DNA of 29,208 bases from an uncultured Clostridia bacterium. Lineage in GTDB: Bacteria; Bacillota; Clostridia; Peptostreptococcales; Anaerovoracaceae. The position numbers and the translations under genes are program-made. Shown one piece after another: positions 15,412-23,693 of this stretch (position 1 is the stretch's first letter; each line of letters starts with the position of its first letter). Where the stretch lies: positions 1-29,208 of the forward strand of contig CALHKP010000029.1 of NCBI GenBank assembly GCA_938034165.1, read 5' to 3'. The notes beneath the pieces are model-generated. The model saw only the letters and a list, made by a program, of their open reading frames with translations, was not told where the DNA came from and did no database searches.

Positions 15412-17097
15412 TTAACGCTCAATATCATTATGCAGAAGCTCATGTTCTCTTCCCTTAAGCATGCCGTCATACAGAGACATAATAAACGGATTATGATTAG
15501 AAAGCTTAATCTGCTTAGCACTATCTATCTCATAAATTCCCTTTGTTCTTGCTTCTTTTGTTCCGGCAGTTGCAGGAAGTGGCTGTCCTCCGCCTGCCAC
15601 GCAGCCGTTTCTGCATGCCATGACTTCAACGAAGTCATAATACACCTCACCGGCTTTGATCTGATCCATCAGAATGCCCGCATTCTTAAGACCGTTAACC
15701 ACAGCAATTTTTACGGTTCTTCCGCCCAGTTCGATATTTGCTTCTTTTATACCGTCGTTTCCTCTTATACCTGTAAGAGTAATCTGCTCAAGGTCATCCG
15801 GCTTGCAGCTTCCGATAACCTTTCTGAGCACTGCTTCCGTAACACCGCCTGTAACTCCGAAAATCGCTCCGCCTCCGGATGCGATACCAAAAGGCATATC
15901 CATTGCTTCCGGCTGAAGCTGTGCAAGGTCTATACCAGCTTCTTTTATCATTCTTGTGATTTCTGTAGTAGTCAGCACATAATCAACATCCTGTTCTGAT
16001 TTTGTAAAATGCTCAGGTCTTATGATTTCGCCCTTCTTTGCCGTACAAGGCATTATAGAAACCACTATTGTTTTTCTTTCGTCATCGCTTTGTCTTGCAG
16101 CTTCTTTGATTACTGCACCGAACATCTGCTGTGGAGATCTGCATGTGGAAATATGTTTTGCCAGTTCAGGATACTTGTTTTCGCAGAATTTTACCCACGC
16201 AGGGCAGCAAGAAGTGAACAGTGGCAGGCCTTTGCCTGTTTCCAATTTCTCCGCAAGCTCTTGTGATTCTTCCATTACAGTAAGGTCAGCAGCAAAGTTT
16301 GTATCATAAACTTCATCAAAGCCTATACGTCTCAGAGCAGCCACCAGTTTTCCTGTAGCATTGTCGCCTTTTGCAAGCCCAAATCTGTCACCGACAGCAA
16401 CGCGAACTGCAGGGGCAATCTGGGCAACAACCTTCACATCTTTGTCATACAAAGCTTCCCATACAGGGTGAATGTTCTGCTTAACAGTTATAGCACCTGT
16501 TGGACATACAACTCGGCACTGTCCACAACCTACGCAGCCTGATTCAGCAATAGGTCTGTTAAATGCTGTAGTAACACGCATCTTGGAACCTCTGTATGCG
16601 AAATTCAAAACTCCGATACCCTGAAGCTCGCTGCATGTTCTTACGCAGTCACCACACAGGATGCATTTGTTAGGGTCGAATACGATACTCTCTGAACTGA
16701 AATCCAAATCCAGGCGCGGTTTGTTATTCTGGAATCTTACGTAGTTAACACCCAACTGATTTGCCAGTTTAAGAAGAGCGCAGGCACCGTTTGTTCTGCA
16801 GGTAGTACAGTCAGAACAGTGAGAAGCCAGGAGCAGCTCAAGTATCATTTTTCTGTGATGCTGAAGCCTTGGTGTATTTGTGTATATCACCATGCCGTCC
16901 TTTGGCACTTCTGAACACGAAGCAAAGATTTTACCTTTTTCGTCTTCAACTACGCACATTCTGCAGGCACCGTATGTAGAAAGTTCTGAGTGATAGCAAA
17001 AAGTAGGAAGCTCAATTCCTGCCTTTCTGATTACAGATAAGACATTTTTTTCGTCATCAAAGGCAACTTTTCTGTTGTTTATTGTCATATATTTCAT
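15412..17097 (-). CDS. hydA: [FeFe]-hydrogenase catalytic subunit HydA
   Basis: Catalytic subunit of a trimeric NADH-linked, probably electron-bifurcating [FeFe]-hydrogenase; 561 aa. Order: N-terminal [2Fe-2S] (C34, C45, C48, C61), His-ligated [4Fe-4S] (H93, C97, C100, C106), two [4Fe-4S] sites (C145/148/151/155 and C188/191/194/198), then the H-cluster motifs TSCCPAW (C297, C298), MPCTAKKGE (C351) and EVMACRNGCVAGGGQP (C495, C499). All cluster ligands are intact. It lacks the extra C-terminal [2Fe-2S] domain known from the longer Thermotoga HydA. The ATG at 17097 has an AGGAGG ribosome binding site 12 nt after hydB. Maturases HydE, HydF and HydG are not in the window and must be elsewhere if the enzyme is active. 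Confidence 0.96.
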   Translation of the reverse strand: MKYMTINNRKVAFDDEKNVLSVIRKAGIELPTFCYHSELSTYGACRMCVVEDEKGKIFASCSEVPKDGMVIYTNTPRLQHHRKMILELLLASHCSDCTTCRTNGACALLKLANQLGVNYVRFQNNKPRLDLDFSSESIVFDPNKCILCGDCVRTCSELQGIGVLNFAYRGSKMRVTTAFNRPIAESGCVGCGQCRVVCPTGAITVKQNIHPVWEALYDKDVKVVAQIAPAVRVAVGDRFGLAKGDNATGKLVAALRRIGFDEVYDTNFAADLTVMEESQELAEKLETGKGLPLFTSCCPAWVKFCENKYPELAKHISTCRSPQQMFGAVIKEAARQSDDERKTIVVSIMPCTAKKGEIIRPEHFTKSEQDVDYVLTTTEITRMIKEAGIDLAQLQPEAMDMPFGIASGGGAIFGVTGGVTEAVLRKVIGSCKPDDLEQITLTGIRGNDGIKEANIELGGRTVKIAVVNGLKNAGILMDQIKAGEVYYDFVEVMACRNGCVAGGGQPLPATAGTKEARTKGIYEIDSAKQIKLSNHNPFIMSLYDGMLKGREHELLHNDIER

Positions 17098-17109
17098 TTG
17101 TCTTACCTC

Positions 17110-19017
17110 CTAATACTCAATATGAATAGCACCGAACGCACATGAGCTTTCGCAAGCGCCGCATTTGATACATACATCATTATCAATAACAAACGGTTCT
17201 TTGATTCTTCCGCTTATGGCATCAGCAGGACAATTCTTTGCACACTTTGCACAGCCCTTACATCTTTCAGGACTGATTACAAATCTTCTCATTGCAGTAC
17301 ATGTATGAGATGCACATCTCTTGTCCACTACATGTTCTTCGTATTCTTCTCTGAACAGACGCAGCGTACTTCTTACAGGCAGAGCTGAGCTCTTTCCGAG
17401 ACCGCAAAGGGAAGTTTCTGTTATAGTCTGTGCTAGCTCATCCAGAAGGTCAAGATCTTCCAATGTTCCGTTACCGGATACTATCTTTTCCAGTATTTCC
17501 AGCATTCTCTTTGTTCCTTCTCTGCATGGAACGCACTTTCCGCAGGATTCCTTCTGAGTAAAGTTCATAAAGAATCTCGCAACTTCCACCATGCATGTAG
17601 ATTCGTCCATTACAACAAGTCCACCTGAGCCTATCATAGCACCCATTTTCTTGAGCGAGTCAAAATCCAGGTTTATATCAAGATGCGGTGTAATTAGACA
17701 TCCGCCGGACGGTCCACCAATCTGAACAGCCTTAAAGTTTCCGTCGTTTTTAATTCCTCCGCCAATATCATAAATTACTTCTCTAAGGGTTGTTCCCATA
17801 GGAACTTCTATAAGTCCTGTGTTCTTCACGCTTCCTGTCAGGGCAAATGCCTTTGTTCCCGGACTTGCTTCAGGTCCTAGTTCTTTGAAATCTTCAGCGC
17901 CTCTTGTGATTATTCTAGGCACGTTGGCATAAGTTTCTACGTTGTTAAGAACAGTAGGTTTGTCAAAGAGTCCATGTTCAACAGTTCTAGGCGGCTTAAC
18001 TCTAGGCATTCCTCGATTACCCTCAATAGATGCTGTAAGGGCACTTCCTTCACCGCAAACAAAGGCACCGGCGCCCCTGTTGATATGAACCTTAAATGAG
18101 AAATCCGAACCCATGATATTGTCACCGATGAGTCCGTATTCTTCAGCCTGGCTTATGGCATTCTGAAGTCTTTCGATTGCAAGAGGATATTCAGCTCTTA
18201 CATAGATATATCCTTCCTGCGAACCCGTAGCATAGGCAGCTATCATCATACCCTCGAGAACCTTGTGAGGGTCACCTTCCATGATGCTTCGGTCCATGAA
18301 TGCCCCGGGGTCTCCTTCGTCGCCGTTACATACAATATATCTGATTTTTTCAGGCTGACGGGCAACCTGGCTCCATTTGTAACCGGTCTTAAAACCACCG
18401 CCGCCTCTTCCTCTCAGATTCGATTCGCTCACTTCGTCAATAACATCCTGCGGAGTCATCTCAAAGAGTGCCTTTGCAAGGCCCTGGTATCCGCCTTTTG
18501 CAACATATTCTTCTATATTTTCGGCGTCAATATGTCCGCAGTTTTCAAGAACGTGTCTTGTCTGCTTCTTGTAGAAAGGAATCTCTTCCTGTGTTTCGTA
18601 TTCTATGCCTTCATGCTTGTAGAGGAGTTCTCTGATAATGTCACCTTTCTTTACGGTACGTTCAAAGATTGCTTTGCAGTCGCCCACTTCAACCTTTGTA
18701 TAAAGTATACCGAGAGGTTCAATTCTCATCAAAGGACCCATCTCGCAAAATCCATGACATCCGCTCTTCTTGATTCCCATGCCTTCGCGCACTGTATCAT
18801 GATGCCCGTCGCCGTGAGCAATCTCAGGTCCGAATTCGATTTCTACATCAGGATTGTCTGCTGCCAGTCTGCACATTTCTTCATAGATTTCGGCAGAACC
18901 GCCGGCCAAACAACCTGTTCCTGCACAGATGAGGATTCTGCATTTGCAGTTTTCTATTTTTTTCTTCGCCTCGTCGCGAAGCTCATTCAGCTTCTTCTGA
19001 TTGTCAATCTTCATCAT
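17110..19017 (-). CDS. hydB: [FeFe]-hydrogenase subunit HydB (NuoF-like, NADH/FMN binding)
   Basis: Diaphorase subunit, 635 aa. Residues 20-110 are a thioredoxin-like [2Fe-2S] domain (C31, C36, C87, C91). The NuoF core follows, with the FMN/NADH motif LRGRGGGGFKTG (about 201-212) and NGDEGDPGAFMDRS. An SLBB-like part precedes the [4Fe-4S] motif ESCGKCVPCREG near residue 490. The C-terminus carries two [4Fe-4S] ferredoxin motifs (CKGCAKCAKNCP and CIKCGACESSC). Two adjacent ATG codons (19017 and 19014) are possible. I use 19017, whose ATG overlaps the hydC stop (ATGA) and has AGGGAG upstream. It provides the NADH site, and the complex would couple NADH, ferredoxin and hydrogen. Confidence 0.95.
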   Translation of the reverse strand: MMKIDNQKKLNELRDEAKKKIENCKCRILICAGTGCLAGGSAEIYEEMCRLAADNPDVEIEFGPEIAHGDGHHDTVREGMGIKKSGCHGFCEMGPLMRIEPLGILYTKVEVGDCKAIFERTVKKGDIIRELLYKHEGIEYETQEEIPFYKKQTRHVLENCGHIDAENIEEYVAKGGYQGLAKALFEMTPQDVIDEVSESNLRGRGGGGFKTGYKWSQVARQPEKIRYIVCNGDEGDPGAFMDRSIMEGDPHKVLEGMMIAAYATGSQEGYIYVRAEYPLAIERLQNAISQAEEYGLIGDNIMGSDFSFKVHINRGAGAFVCGEGSALTASIEGNRGMPRVKPPRTVEHGLFDKPTVLNNVETYANVPRIITRGAEDFKELGPEASPGTKAFALTGSVKNTGLIEVPMGTTLREVIYDIGGGIKNDGNFKAVQIGGPSGGCLITPHLDINLDFDSLKKMGAMIGSGGLVVMDESTCMVEVARFFMNFTQKESCGKCVPCREGTKRMLEILEKIVSGNGTLEDLDLLDELAQTITETSLCGLGKSSALPVRSTLRLFREEYEEHVVDKRCASHTCTAMRRFVISPERCKGCAKCAKNCPADAISGRIKEPFVIDNDVCIKCGACESSCAFGAIHIEY

Positions 19018-19493
19018 AGTTCTCCCTCTTTCAATTCCCAAATAAGAGCAACAGCATCCTCTGGAGTCATTGCAGGATAAACCTTGTCATTTACGGTAAG
19101 AACCGGTGCAAGCCCACAGGCTCCCAGGCACGATACGGTTTCTACAGTAAAGAGCATGTCGTCAGTTGTGGATTTATCCTCTGAGAGACCCAGCTCACTA
19201 TAAATTTTTTCCAAAATAGGCACAGATTTTCTTACGTGGCAAGCTGTACCGTCACACACTTTGATTACATATTTTCCCTTAGGCTCAAATGAAAAATTTT
19301 CATAGAATGTAGCAACACTAAAAGCCTTTCCTTCAGTAATACCAATCTGTTCGGCAATATAAGTCAGGAGTTCACCCGGCAGATATCTGTACTCTGTCTG
19401 AATGTCCTGTATTATCGGAATCAGTGCCGACTGATCCCGTCCGTGTTCCGCGATGATAAGATCCGCCTTATCATAATAACTTTGATCCAACAT
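19014..19493 (-). CDS. hydC: [FeFe]-hydrogenase subunit HydC (NuoE-like)
   Basis: Small thioredoxin-like subunit of 159 aa carrying one [2Fe-2S] cluster with ligands C80, C85, C122 and C126 (CDGTAC and CLGAC). The helical N-terminal part, including YLPGELLTYIAEQIGI and VATFYENFSF, is typical of NuoE/HydC. The ATG at 19493 follows an AGGAGGAAGGA sequence. It is the first gene of hydC-hydB-hydA and is preceded by a recognisable promoter. The stop codon overlaps the hydB start by four bases, so equal expression through coupling is likely. Confidence 0.95.
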   Translation of the reverse strand: MLDQSYYDKADLIIAEHGRDQSALIPIIQDIQTEYRYLPGELLTYIAEQIGITEGKAFSVATFYENFSFEPKGKYVIKVCDGTACHVRKSVPILEKIYSELGLSEDKSTTDDMLFTVETVSCLGACGLAPVLTVNDKVYPAMTPEDAVALIWELKEGEL

Positions 19494-19532
19494 ATTCCTT
19501 CCTCCTAGTAATTCCTACTACTTTATTGGTTT

Positions 19533-19561
19533 ATTATATAAAAGTTATTTACGAATTGCAA
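19533..19561 (-). promoter_or_regulatory. Predicted sigma-A promoter of hydCBA
   Basis: On the minus strand TTGCAA (19556-19561) lies 17 bp before a perfect TATAAT (19533-19538). It falls between the suf terminator and the hydC ribosome binding site. I see no clear Rex or other redox operator beside it. Confidence 0.62.
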
Positions 19562-19595
19562 GACAATTGCGTCAAACTTTTAACAAAAAGTATAC

Positions 19596-19640
19596 AAAAA
19601 AAGAGATGCCCTTTCGTAGACTTCTACAAATGACATCTCT
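19596..19640 (-). terminator. Rho-independent terminator of the suf operon
   Basis: On the minus strand AGAGATGTC (19632-19640) pairs with GGCATCTCT (19602-19610), one wobble. An inner helix GTAGA/TCTAC caps it, and a run of seven T residues follows (19596-19602). It separates sufB from hydC. Confidence 0.85.
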
Positions 19641-19692
19641 TAATATTTTCTTTATTTTTGCAGCCCAAATCCGACAAACCTATTTTCGGTTT

Positions 19693-20622
19693 CTAGAATC
19701 TCGCTTCTAAGAATCCTTCTATGATTCTTGCTTCAGCCTCTTCCTCTGTAAGACCCAAAGTTCTCAGCTTTAGAATCTGTTCTCCCGCAACCTTTCCGAT
19801 TGCTGCCTCATGGATAAGGGAAGCATCCAAATCACCTGCATAAAGTGCAGGAACTGCTGTAACTCTGCCTTTGTCAACAAGAATTGCGTCGCATTCCGAA
19901 TGACCTGTGCATCTGTTGTTTCCGTTAATCTTTGAATAATATTCCTGATAAGAATTTCCCTTTGCTACAGATCTTGAAATGATATCAACTACCGCATCTT
20001 CTCCGTCAAGCTGAACATCAAAATCAGTCTTAGCATAATCTTCTCCGTCTGTCATTATGCTTTCGTGAATTACAAGCTTTGCTCTTGCTCCAAGGGTACC
20101 TGTAGTAGTTCTTATGGAATGGTCAACTCCGCCGATCTGAACAGTATCCATCTCCAGCTGTGAATCCTCATCAAGTTCAACATGTGTAACAGGGTCAATT
20201 GCTTTTTCACCTGTTCCCTCGCCTGTTCCGATATGCTTTTCCTCATACAGAACTTTTGCGCCTTTTCCAACAAAGAATCTATGAATTCCTCTGTGTTCTG
20301 CCTTACCTTCACCATCTGCATGAACTCCGCAGCCTGCAATAATTCTTACATCACAGCCTTCACCGATATGAAAATCGTTATATACAAGGTCTGAAACATT
20401 GCTCTTTGTTACGCATGCAGGAATAGCCACGCTCTCGTCCTTTGTTCCCGGTGCGATATAAATATCTATTCCCTTGCCGTCTTCTTTTGGCTCAATCTTT
20501 ATATTTTCTGTCGACTGGCGGCCTGCACAGCCTCCGTCCTGTCTTATATTATATGCTCCGGTGAACTCACCACCTGTCCACTCTGAAACAGCTTTTATAA
20601 GTTCTTCAGCAACTTTGTTCAT
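19693..20622 (-). CDS. sufB: Short SufB/SufD-family Fe-S cluster scaffold protein
   Basis: Scaffold component of a SUF-type Fe-S assembly system; 309 aa, clearly shorter than classical SufB (around 470). The conserved beta-helix core is seen in the C-terminal half: RTTTGTLGARAKLVIHES, DGEDAVVDIISRSVAKGNS, and the C-terminal block HSECDAILVDKGRVTAVPALYAGDLDASLIHEAAIGK, which carries the conserved Glu and His of the family. The start at 20622 is 1 nt after sufC. No sufS, sufU, sufA or separate sufD is present. The two-gene sufC plus short sufB layout matches the reduced SUF-like systems described in anaerobes and archaea (named SMS, as I recall). The name sufB is by family; smsB might be more exact. 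Confidence 0.88.
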   Translation of the reverse strand: MNKVAEELIKAVSEWTGGEFTGAYNIRQDGGCAGRQSTENIKIEPKEDGKGIDIYIAPGTKDESVAIPACVTKSNVSDLVYNDFHIGEGCDVRIIAGCGVHADGEGKAEHRGIHRFFVGKGAKVLYEEKHIGTGEGTGEKAIDPVTHVELDEDSQLEMDTVQIGGVDHSIRTTTGTLGARAKLVIHESIMTDGEDYAKTDFDVQLDGEDAVVDIISRSVAKGNSYQEYYSKINGNNRCTGHSECDAILVDKGRVTAVPALYAGDLDASLIHEAAIGKVAGEQILKLRTLGLTEEEAEARIIEGFLEARF

Positions 20623-20623
20623 C

Positions 20624-21346
20624 TTAAAAATCCTTTCCTATTGGGCAGCCACCCGATTTTTCGTTGTGCATCAGCTGCGGCATGATTTCTTTTCCCGGTC
20701 CGCTGATTCTTACTCTTCCGTCGGCGATTACAACTATTTCGTCGGCAATTTCCAGAAGTCTTTCCTGGTGTGAAATAACAAGAAGGCTCTTATCCTCTTC
20801 CTGTTTCAGTTCTTCGAATGCATCAATCAGTCCATTGAAGCTCCAGAGGTCGATTCCTGCTTCAGGCTCATCAAAGATAAGCAGCTTAGCATTCTTTCTT
20901 GCAAGAACTGATGCAATCTCAATTCTCTTGATTTCTCCGCCGGAGAGGCTTGCGTTTACTTCTCTGTTTATATAATCCTTTGTGCACAGCCCTACCTTGT
21001 TCATAAGTGTGCAAATATTTTCTTCTCCGAGGTCGCCGCCTGCTGCAATGTCAAGAAGATCTCTTACCTGAATTCCCTTGAATCTTACCGGCTGCTGGAA
21101 TGCATATCCGACTCCCAGTCTTGCGCGCTCTGTAATATCTTTTTCTGTGATATCCTCGCCATCCAGAATTATTTTTCCTTCAGTTGCCTGCACGATTCCC
21201 GAAATAACCTTTGCCAGAGAAGTCTTTCCTCCCCCGTTAGGTCCCGTTACAACTGTAAGCTTGCCTCGTTTAACTTCTAAATCTATTCCCTTCAGGACCT
21301 CCGCTCCGTCCTCAGGTTTCCATTTTACGTTTTTTAAAGTGAGCAT
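20624..21346 (-). CDS. sufC: Fe-S cluster assembly ATPase SufC
   Basis: ABC-type ATPase of 240 aa that drives Fe-S cluster assembly with SufB. Walker A GPNGGGKT (residues 35-42), the Q-loop in FQQPVRFKG, signature LSGGE (134-138), Walker B LLIFDEPEAGID (155-166) and the switch H193 in ISHQE are all present. I use the ATG at 21346, with AGGAGGAAGGG upstream, rather than the in-frame extension to 21406, which would place coding sequence across that ribosome binding site. It is followed after 1 nt by sufB. The 5' leader contains a 10-bp inverted repeat ending next to the ribosome binding site, described separately. Confidence 0.93.
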   Translation of the reverse strand: MLTLKNVKWKPEDGAEVLKGIDLEVKRGKLTVVTGPNGGGKTSLAKVISGIVQATEGKIILDGEDITEKDITERARLGVGYAFQQPVRFKGIQVRDLLDIAAGGDLGEENICTLMNKVGLCTKDYINREVNASLSGGEIKRIEIASVLARKNAKLLIFDEPEAGIDLWSFNGLIDAFEELKQEEDKSLLVISHQERLLEIADEIVVIADGRVRISGPGKEIMPQLMHNEKSGGCPIGKDF

Positions 21347-21361
21347 AGCTGCCCTTCCTCC

Positions 21362-21430
21362 TAAATTGTATATTTTCGATTGAACAAATGATCTGCCTTC
21401 TGGCATTGTCCATTTAGCCCATACAATTTA
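21362..21430 (-). promoter_or_regulatory. Candidate structured RNA leader of sufCB
   Basis: On the minus-strand transcript, UAAAUUGUAU (21421-21430) is the exact complement of AUACAAUUUA (21362-21371), which directly precedes the GGAGG of sufC. Inside, AAAUG (21411-21415) pairs with CAUUU (21386-21390), and UGCC (21402-21405) pairs with GGCA (21394-21397) around an AGAA loop. I do not recognise a known riboswitch class. The outer stem is AU-rich, so it may also be a DNA operator or chance. Confidence 0.4.
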
Positions 21431-21477
21431 TTCTATCACACATATTAAACTTAGTCATCAAAAAATACAAAAATGCC

Positions 21478-21506
21478 TTTACAAAAGGTCACTTCTTCGC
21501 TATAAT
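21478..21506 (+). promoter_or_regulatory. Predicted promoter of tRNA-Arg
   Basis: TTTACA (21478-21483, 5 of 6) and a perfect TATAAT (21501-21506) are separated by 17 bp on the plus strand, 14 bp before the mature tRNA 5' end. Confidence 0.8.
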
Positions 21507-21520
21507 TAGATGGTAGTTAT

Positions 21521-21597
21521 GCGTCATTAGCTCAATTGGATAGAGTGCCTGACTACGAATCAGTAGGTTGGGGGTTCGAGTCCCTCATGGCGCACCA
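21521..21597 (+). tRNA. tRNA-Arg (anticodon ACG)
   Basis: A 77-nt cloverleaf on the plus strand. The acceptor stem is GCGTCAT with ATGGCGC (one G-U), the D-arm is GCTC...GAGT, and the anticodon loop CTACGAA has ACG at positions 34-36. The T-arm has the TTCGAGT loop, and CCA is encoded at 21595-21597. Position 27-43 is a C-U mismatch at the top of the anticodon stem. The ACG anticodon would be deaminated to ICG to read CGU, CGC and CGA. It is the only plus-strand gene in the window and has its own promoter and terminator. Confidence 0.97.
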
Positions 21598-21600
21598 CGA

Positions 21601-21631
21601 AGAGATATCTTTTTACAGATATCTCTTTTTT
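21601..21631 (+). terminator. Rho-independent terminator of tRNA-Arg
   Basis: AGAGATATC (21601-21609) pairs perfectly with GATATCTCT (21618-21626) and is followed by a T-run on the plus strand. It starts 4 nt after the encoded CCA. Confidence 0.9.
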
Positions 21632-21651
21632 ATTATCCAAAATAGACCTAC

Positions 21652-21687
21652 AAAAATCCCGAGCACTTATCTGTGCCCGGGATTTTT
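21652..21687 (-). terminator. Terminator after fbp, possibly bidirectional
   Basis: AAAAATCCCGAGCAC (21652-21666) and GTGCCCGGGATTTTT (21673-21687) form a 15-bp stem with one mismatch or wobble, with T residues on both sides. It lies 5 nt beyond the fbp stop. Its symmetry means it could also stop plus-strand transcripts from the tRNA. Confidence 0.85.
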
Positions 21688-21691
21688 ATAT

Positions 21692-23647
21692 CTACTGTTT
21701 CTTTGTTTCTTTTATAATACCTTTTCTGTATGCTTCAACAAGCTGTTTTACGTTTTCTGCCTGCTCCTGAAGCTCTGCTCCCTTATCTGTATCTATAATC
21801 AGAAGTCTTTCAGGTAGAGTTTCCACTGTCTTTACATTCGGAGCAGTGAATTCCTGTGTTCCGTCTTCCTTCAGCGGACTATAAGGCCTGTGCTCTGCAA
21901 GAGCCATGAATCTTGAGTTAAAGATAAATGTATAACCTGCAATTCCTGTCTGTTTCTGATAAGCCTTAGAAATTCCTCCGTCTATTACATACAGGAGTCC
22001 TCCACCTTTGATTGGACTTTCTCCATCCTTGATTTTAACAGGCACGTGGCCGTTCAGAATCTTGGATCTTCTAGGATCCAGATTGAATTCCTTCAGAATT
22101 TTTTCGCAAGGTTCCTTTTCCTTAATCAGCTTGTAATAAGGACGTACAGGTTCCTTATGAGCCTTCTTGTCTGCAATAAAGAGACGCTCAAATGTAGTCA
22201 TCTTTTCTTTTCCGCAAAGTGGTGAATCCTTCGCAAGCCACAGATACCACATGATATCACCTCTGCGTCCGTATTTGAGAACTTCGTCAGGTGAGAAGTA
22301 TGACTTTCTTACCTGTGCATCCAGATGATTCATCAAAGCTCTTCCCTTAAAAGCTCCGCCGTTTACAGTAACTTCCTGGAATTCCCCGTCCTCTGTCATA
22401 GGGATACATCCGTGATACAGAAGATTTCCATTGATTCTCTTATAGAGCGCACCGTGGCTGAACAGGAATTTTATGTGAGCCTGAAGTTTTTCTGAGTTCA
22501 GAATTGAAGCTTCCAGAGAATTCATTACAGAAATTTCCGCTTCCGTAAATTCGTATGGATTTTCAGGATCCAGTGTTGGGAAGTTTGTATCGCTGAGCTC
22601 ATATGTCACGCCATCTATTTCTATAGTTCCATTTTCGAAATCAATCTTGTCAAGCAGTAGTCTGTGGTCAAGGTTGTATTCAGGGTGATTCATTATAAGC
22701 TGGCCTTCCGCCTTGAACTGACAGATTGCAATGGCCTTGTGCATCTTAGCTGCAAGTTTTTCATCAACAGGGTCATACTTGTTTCTGTCAAGAATATGTG
22801 GAGCAAACTTCGTGCACGGATCATCTGCATATACGTCTGATGCAAAGGTAGTAAGTCTTCTTAGGTTTATTCCGTATCCCACCTCTAACATATCAAAGTT
22901 GTTATAGCTGATGTTCATTCTGATGATATTAGCTATGCATGCCCAGTTACCTGTTGCAGCACCCATCCATACTATATCGTGGTTTCCCCACTGAAAATCA
23001 ACATCATGATAATCCATAAGATAATCCATAATGTGGTCAGGATGAGCTCCTCTGTCAAAGATATCACCGATAATATGAAGCTGGTCAACCGCAAGTATGG
23101 AAATCGCATCTGCCATTTCTCTTATAAATACTTCGGCCATACCTTCGTCTACAACTGTATTGATGATTTCGCTGTAATAGTGAGCTCTGTTTTCCTCATC
23201 ATCCGCATGCAACAGTTCGTCCATGGCATAATCCAAATACTTAGGAAGTCTTCTTCTAACCTTTGATCTTGTGTACTTGGTTGATACCGACTTACAAATC
23301 GTAACAAGACGATATATAACAGTTACGCACCACTTATCAAAATCAGCTTCGCTTTTCTTTCTTCTTCTGATTTCAGCCTCAGGATTATAGATCAAAGCCG
23401 CTAAGTCTGAACGGTCTTCCTCACTAAGGATTCCGCTGTAGTGCTCATCGATTTTCATTTTGATTGTGCCTGACGCACTTCTGAGCATATGGATAAAAGC
23501 TTCGTGCTCACCGTGCAAGTCACTTAGGAAGTATTCTGTACCCTTAGGAAGAGCAAGAATCGCCTTAAGGTTTATAAATTCAGCTGCAGCTGCTCTGATA
23601 TTAGGATAGTCCTTTGCGAGCAGTTCAAGATATTTTATATCTGCCAT
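21692..23647 (-). CDS. fbp: Class III fructose-1,6-bisphosphatase
   Basis: Firmicute-type class III FBPase, 651 aa, which hydrolyses fructose-1,6-bisphosphate in gluconeogenesis. The fold is related to metallophosphoesterases. Metal-ligand motifs are FLSDLHGEHEAF (D43, H45), HIIGDIFDRGAHPD and QWGNHDIVWMG, and later FSHGALY and LNGHVPVK. Length fits the Bacillus/Clostridium family. The ATG at 23647 has AGAGGA upstream. It lies 46 nt after murA, so the two may share a transcript, which would place a sugar-phosphate enzyme with the first committed peptidoglycan enzyme. Confidence 0.95.
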   Translation of the reverse strand: MADIKYLELLAKDYPNIRAAAAEFINLKAILALPKGTEYFLSDLHGEHEAFIHMLRSASGTIKMKIDEHYSGILSEEDRSDLAALIYNPEAEIRRRKKSEADFDKWCVTVIYRLVTICKSVSTKYTRSKVRRRLPKYLDYAMDELLHADDEENRAHYYSEIINTVVDEGMAEVFIREMADAISILAVDQLHIIGDIFDRGAHPDHIMDYLMDYHDVDFQWGNHDIVWMGAATGNWACIANIIRMNISYNNFDMLEVGYGINLRRLTTFASDVYADDPCTKFAPHILDRNKYDPVDEKLAAKMHKAIAICQFKAEGQLIMNHPEYNLDHRLLLDKIDFENGTIEIDGVTYELSDTNFPTLDPENPYEFTEAEISVMNSLEASILNSEKLQAHIKFLFSHGALYKRINGNLLYHGCIPMTEDGEFQEVTVNGGAFKGRALMNHLDAQVRKSYFSPDEVLKYGRRGDIMWYLWLAKDSPLCGKEKMTTFERLFIADKKAHKEPVRPYYKLIKEKEPCEKILKEFNLDPRRSKILNGHVPVKIKDGESPIKGGGLLYVIDGGISKAYQKQTGIAGYTFIFNSRFMALAEHRPYSPLKEDGTQEFTAPNVKTVETLPERLLIIDTDKGAELQEQAENVKQLVEAYRKGIIKETKKQ

Positions 23648-23693
23648 TTGTATTCCTCTTTCAAATAATCACTTCTAAACAATCGCCTTGATT

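Noticed and set aside
18265..19080. Plus-strand open frame of 271 codons
   Set aside because: Antisense to hydB and hydC, whose Fe-S and NADH motifs are intact. The composition is that of a reverse-strand shadow.
21347..21520. Clear sigma-A promoter for sufCB
   Set aside because: Candidates such as TAGAAT at 21430-21435 or TAATAT at 21442-21447 lack a good -35 at the right distance, so none is listed.
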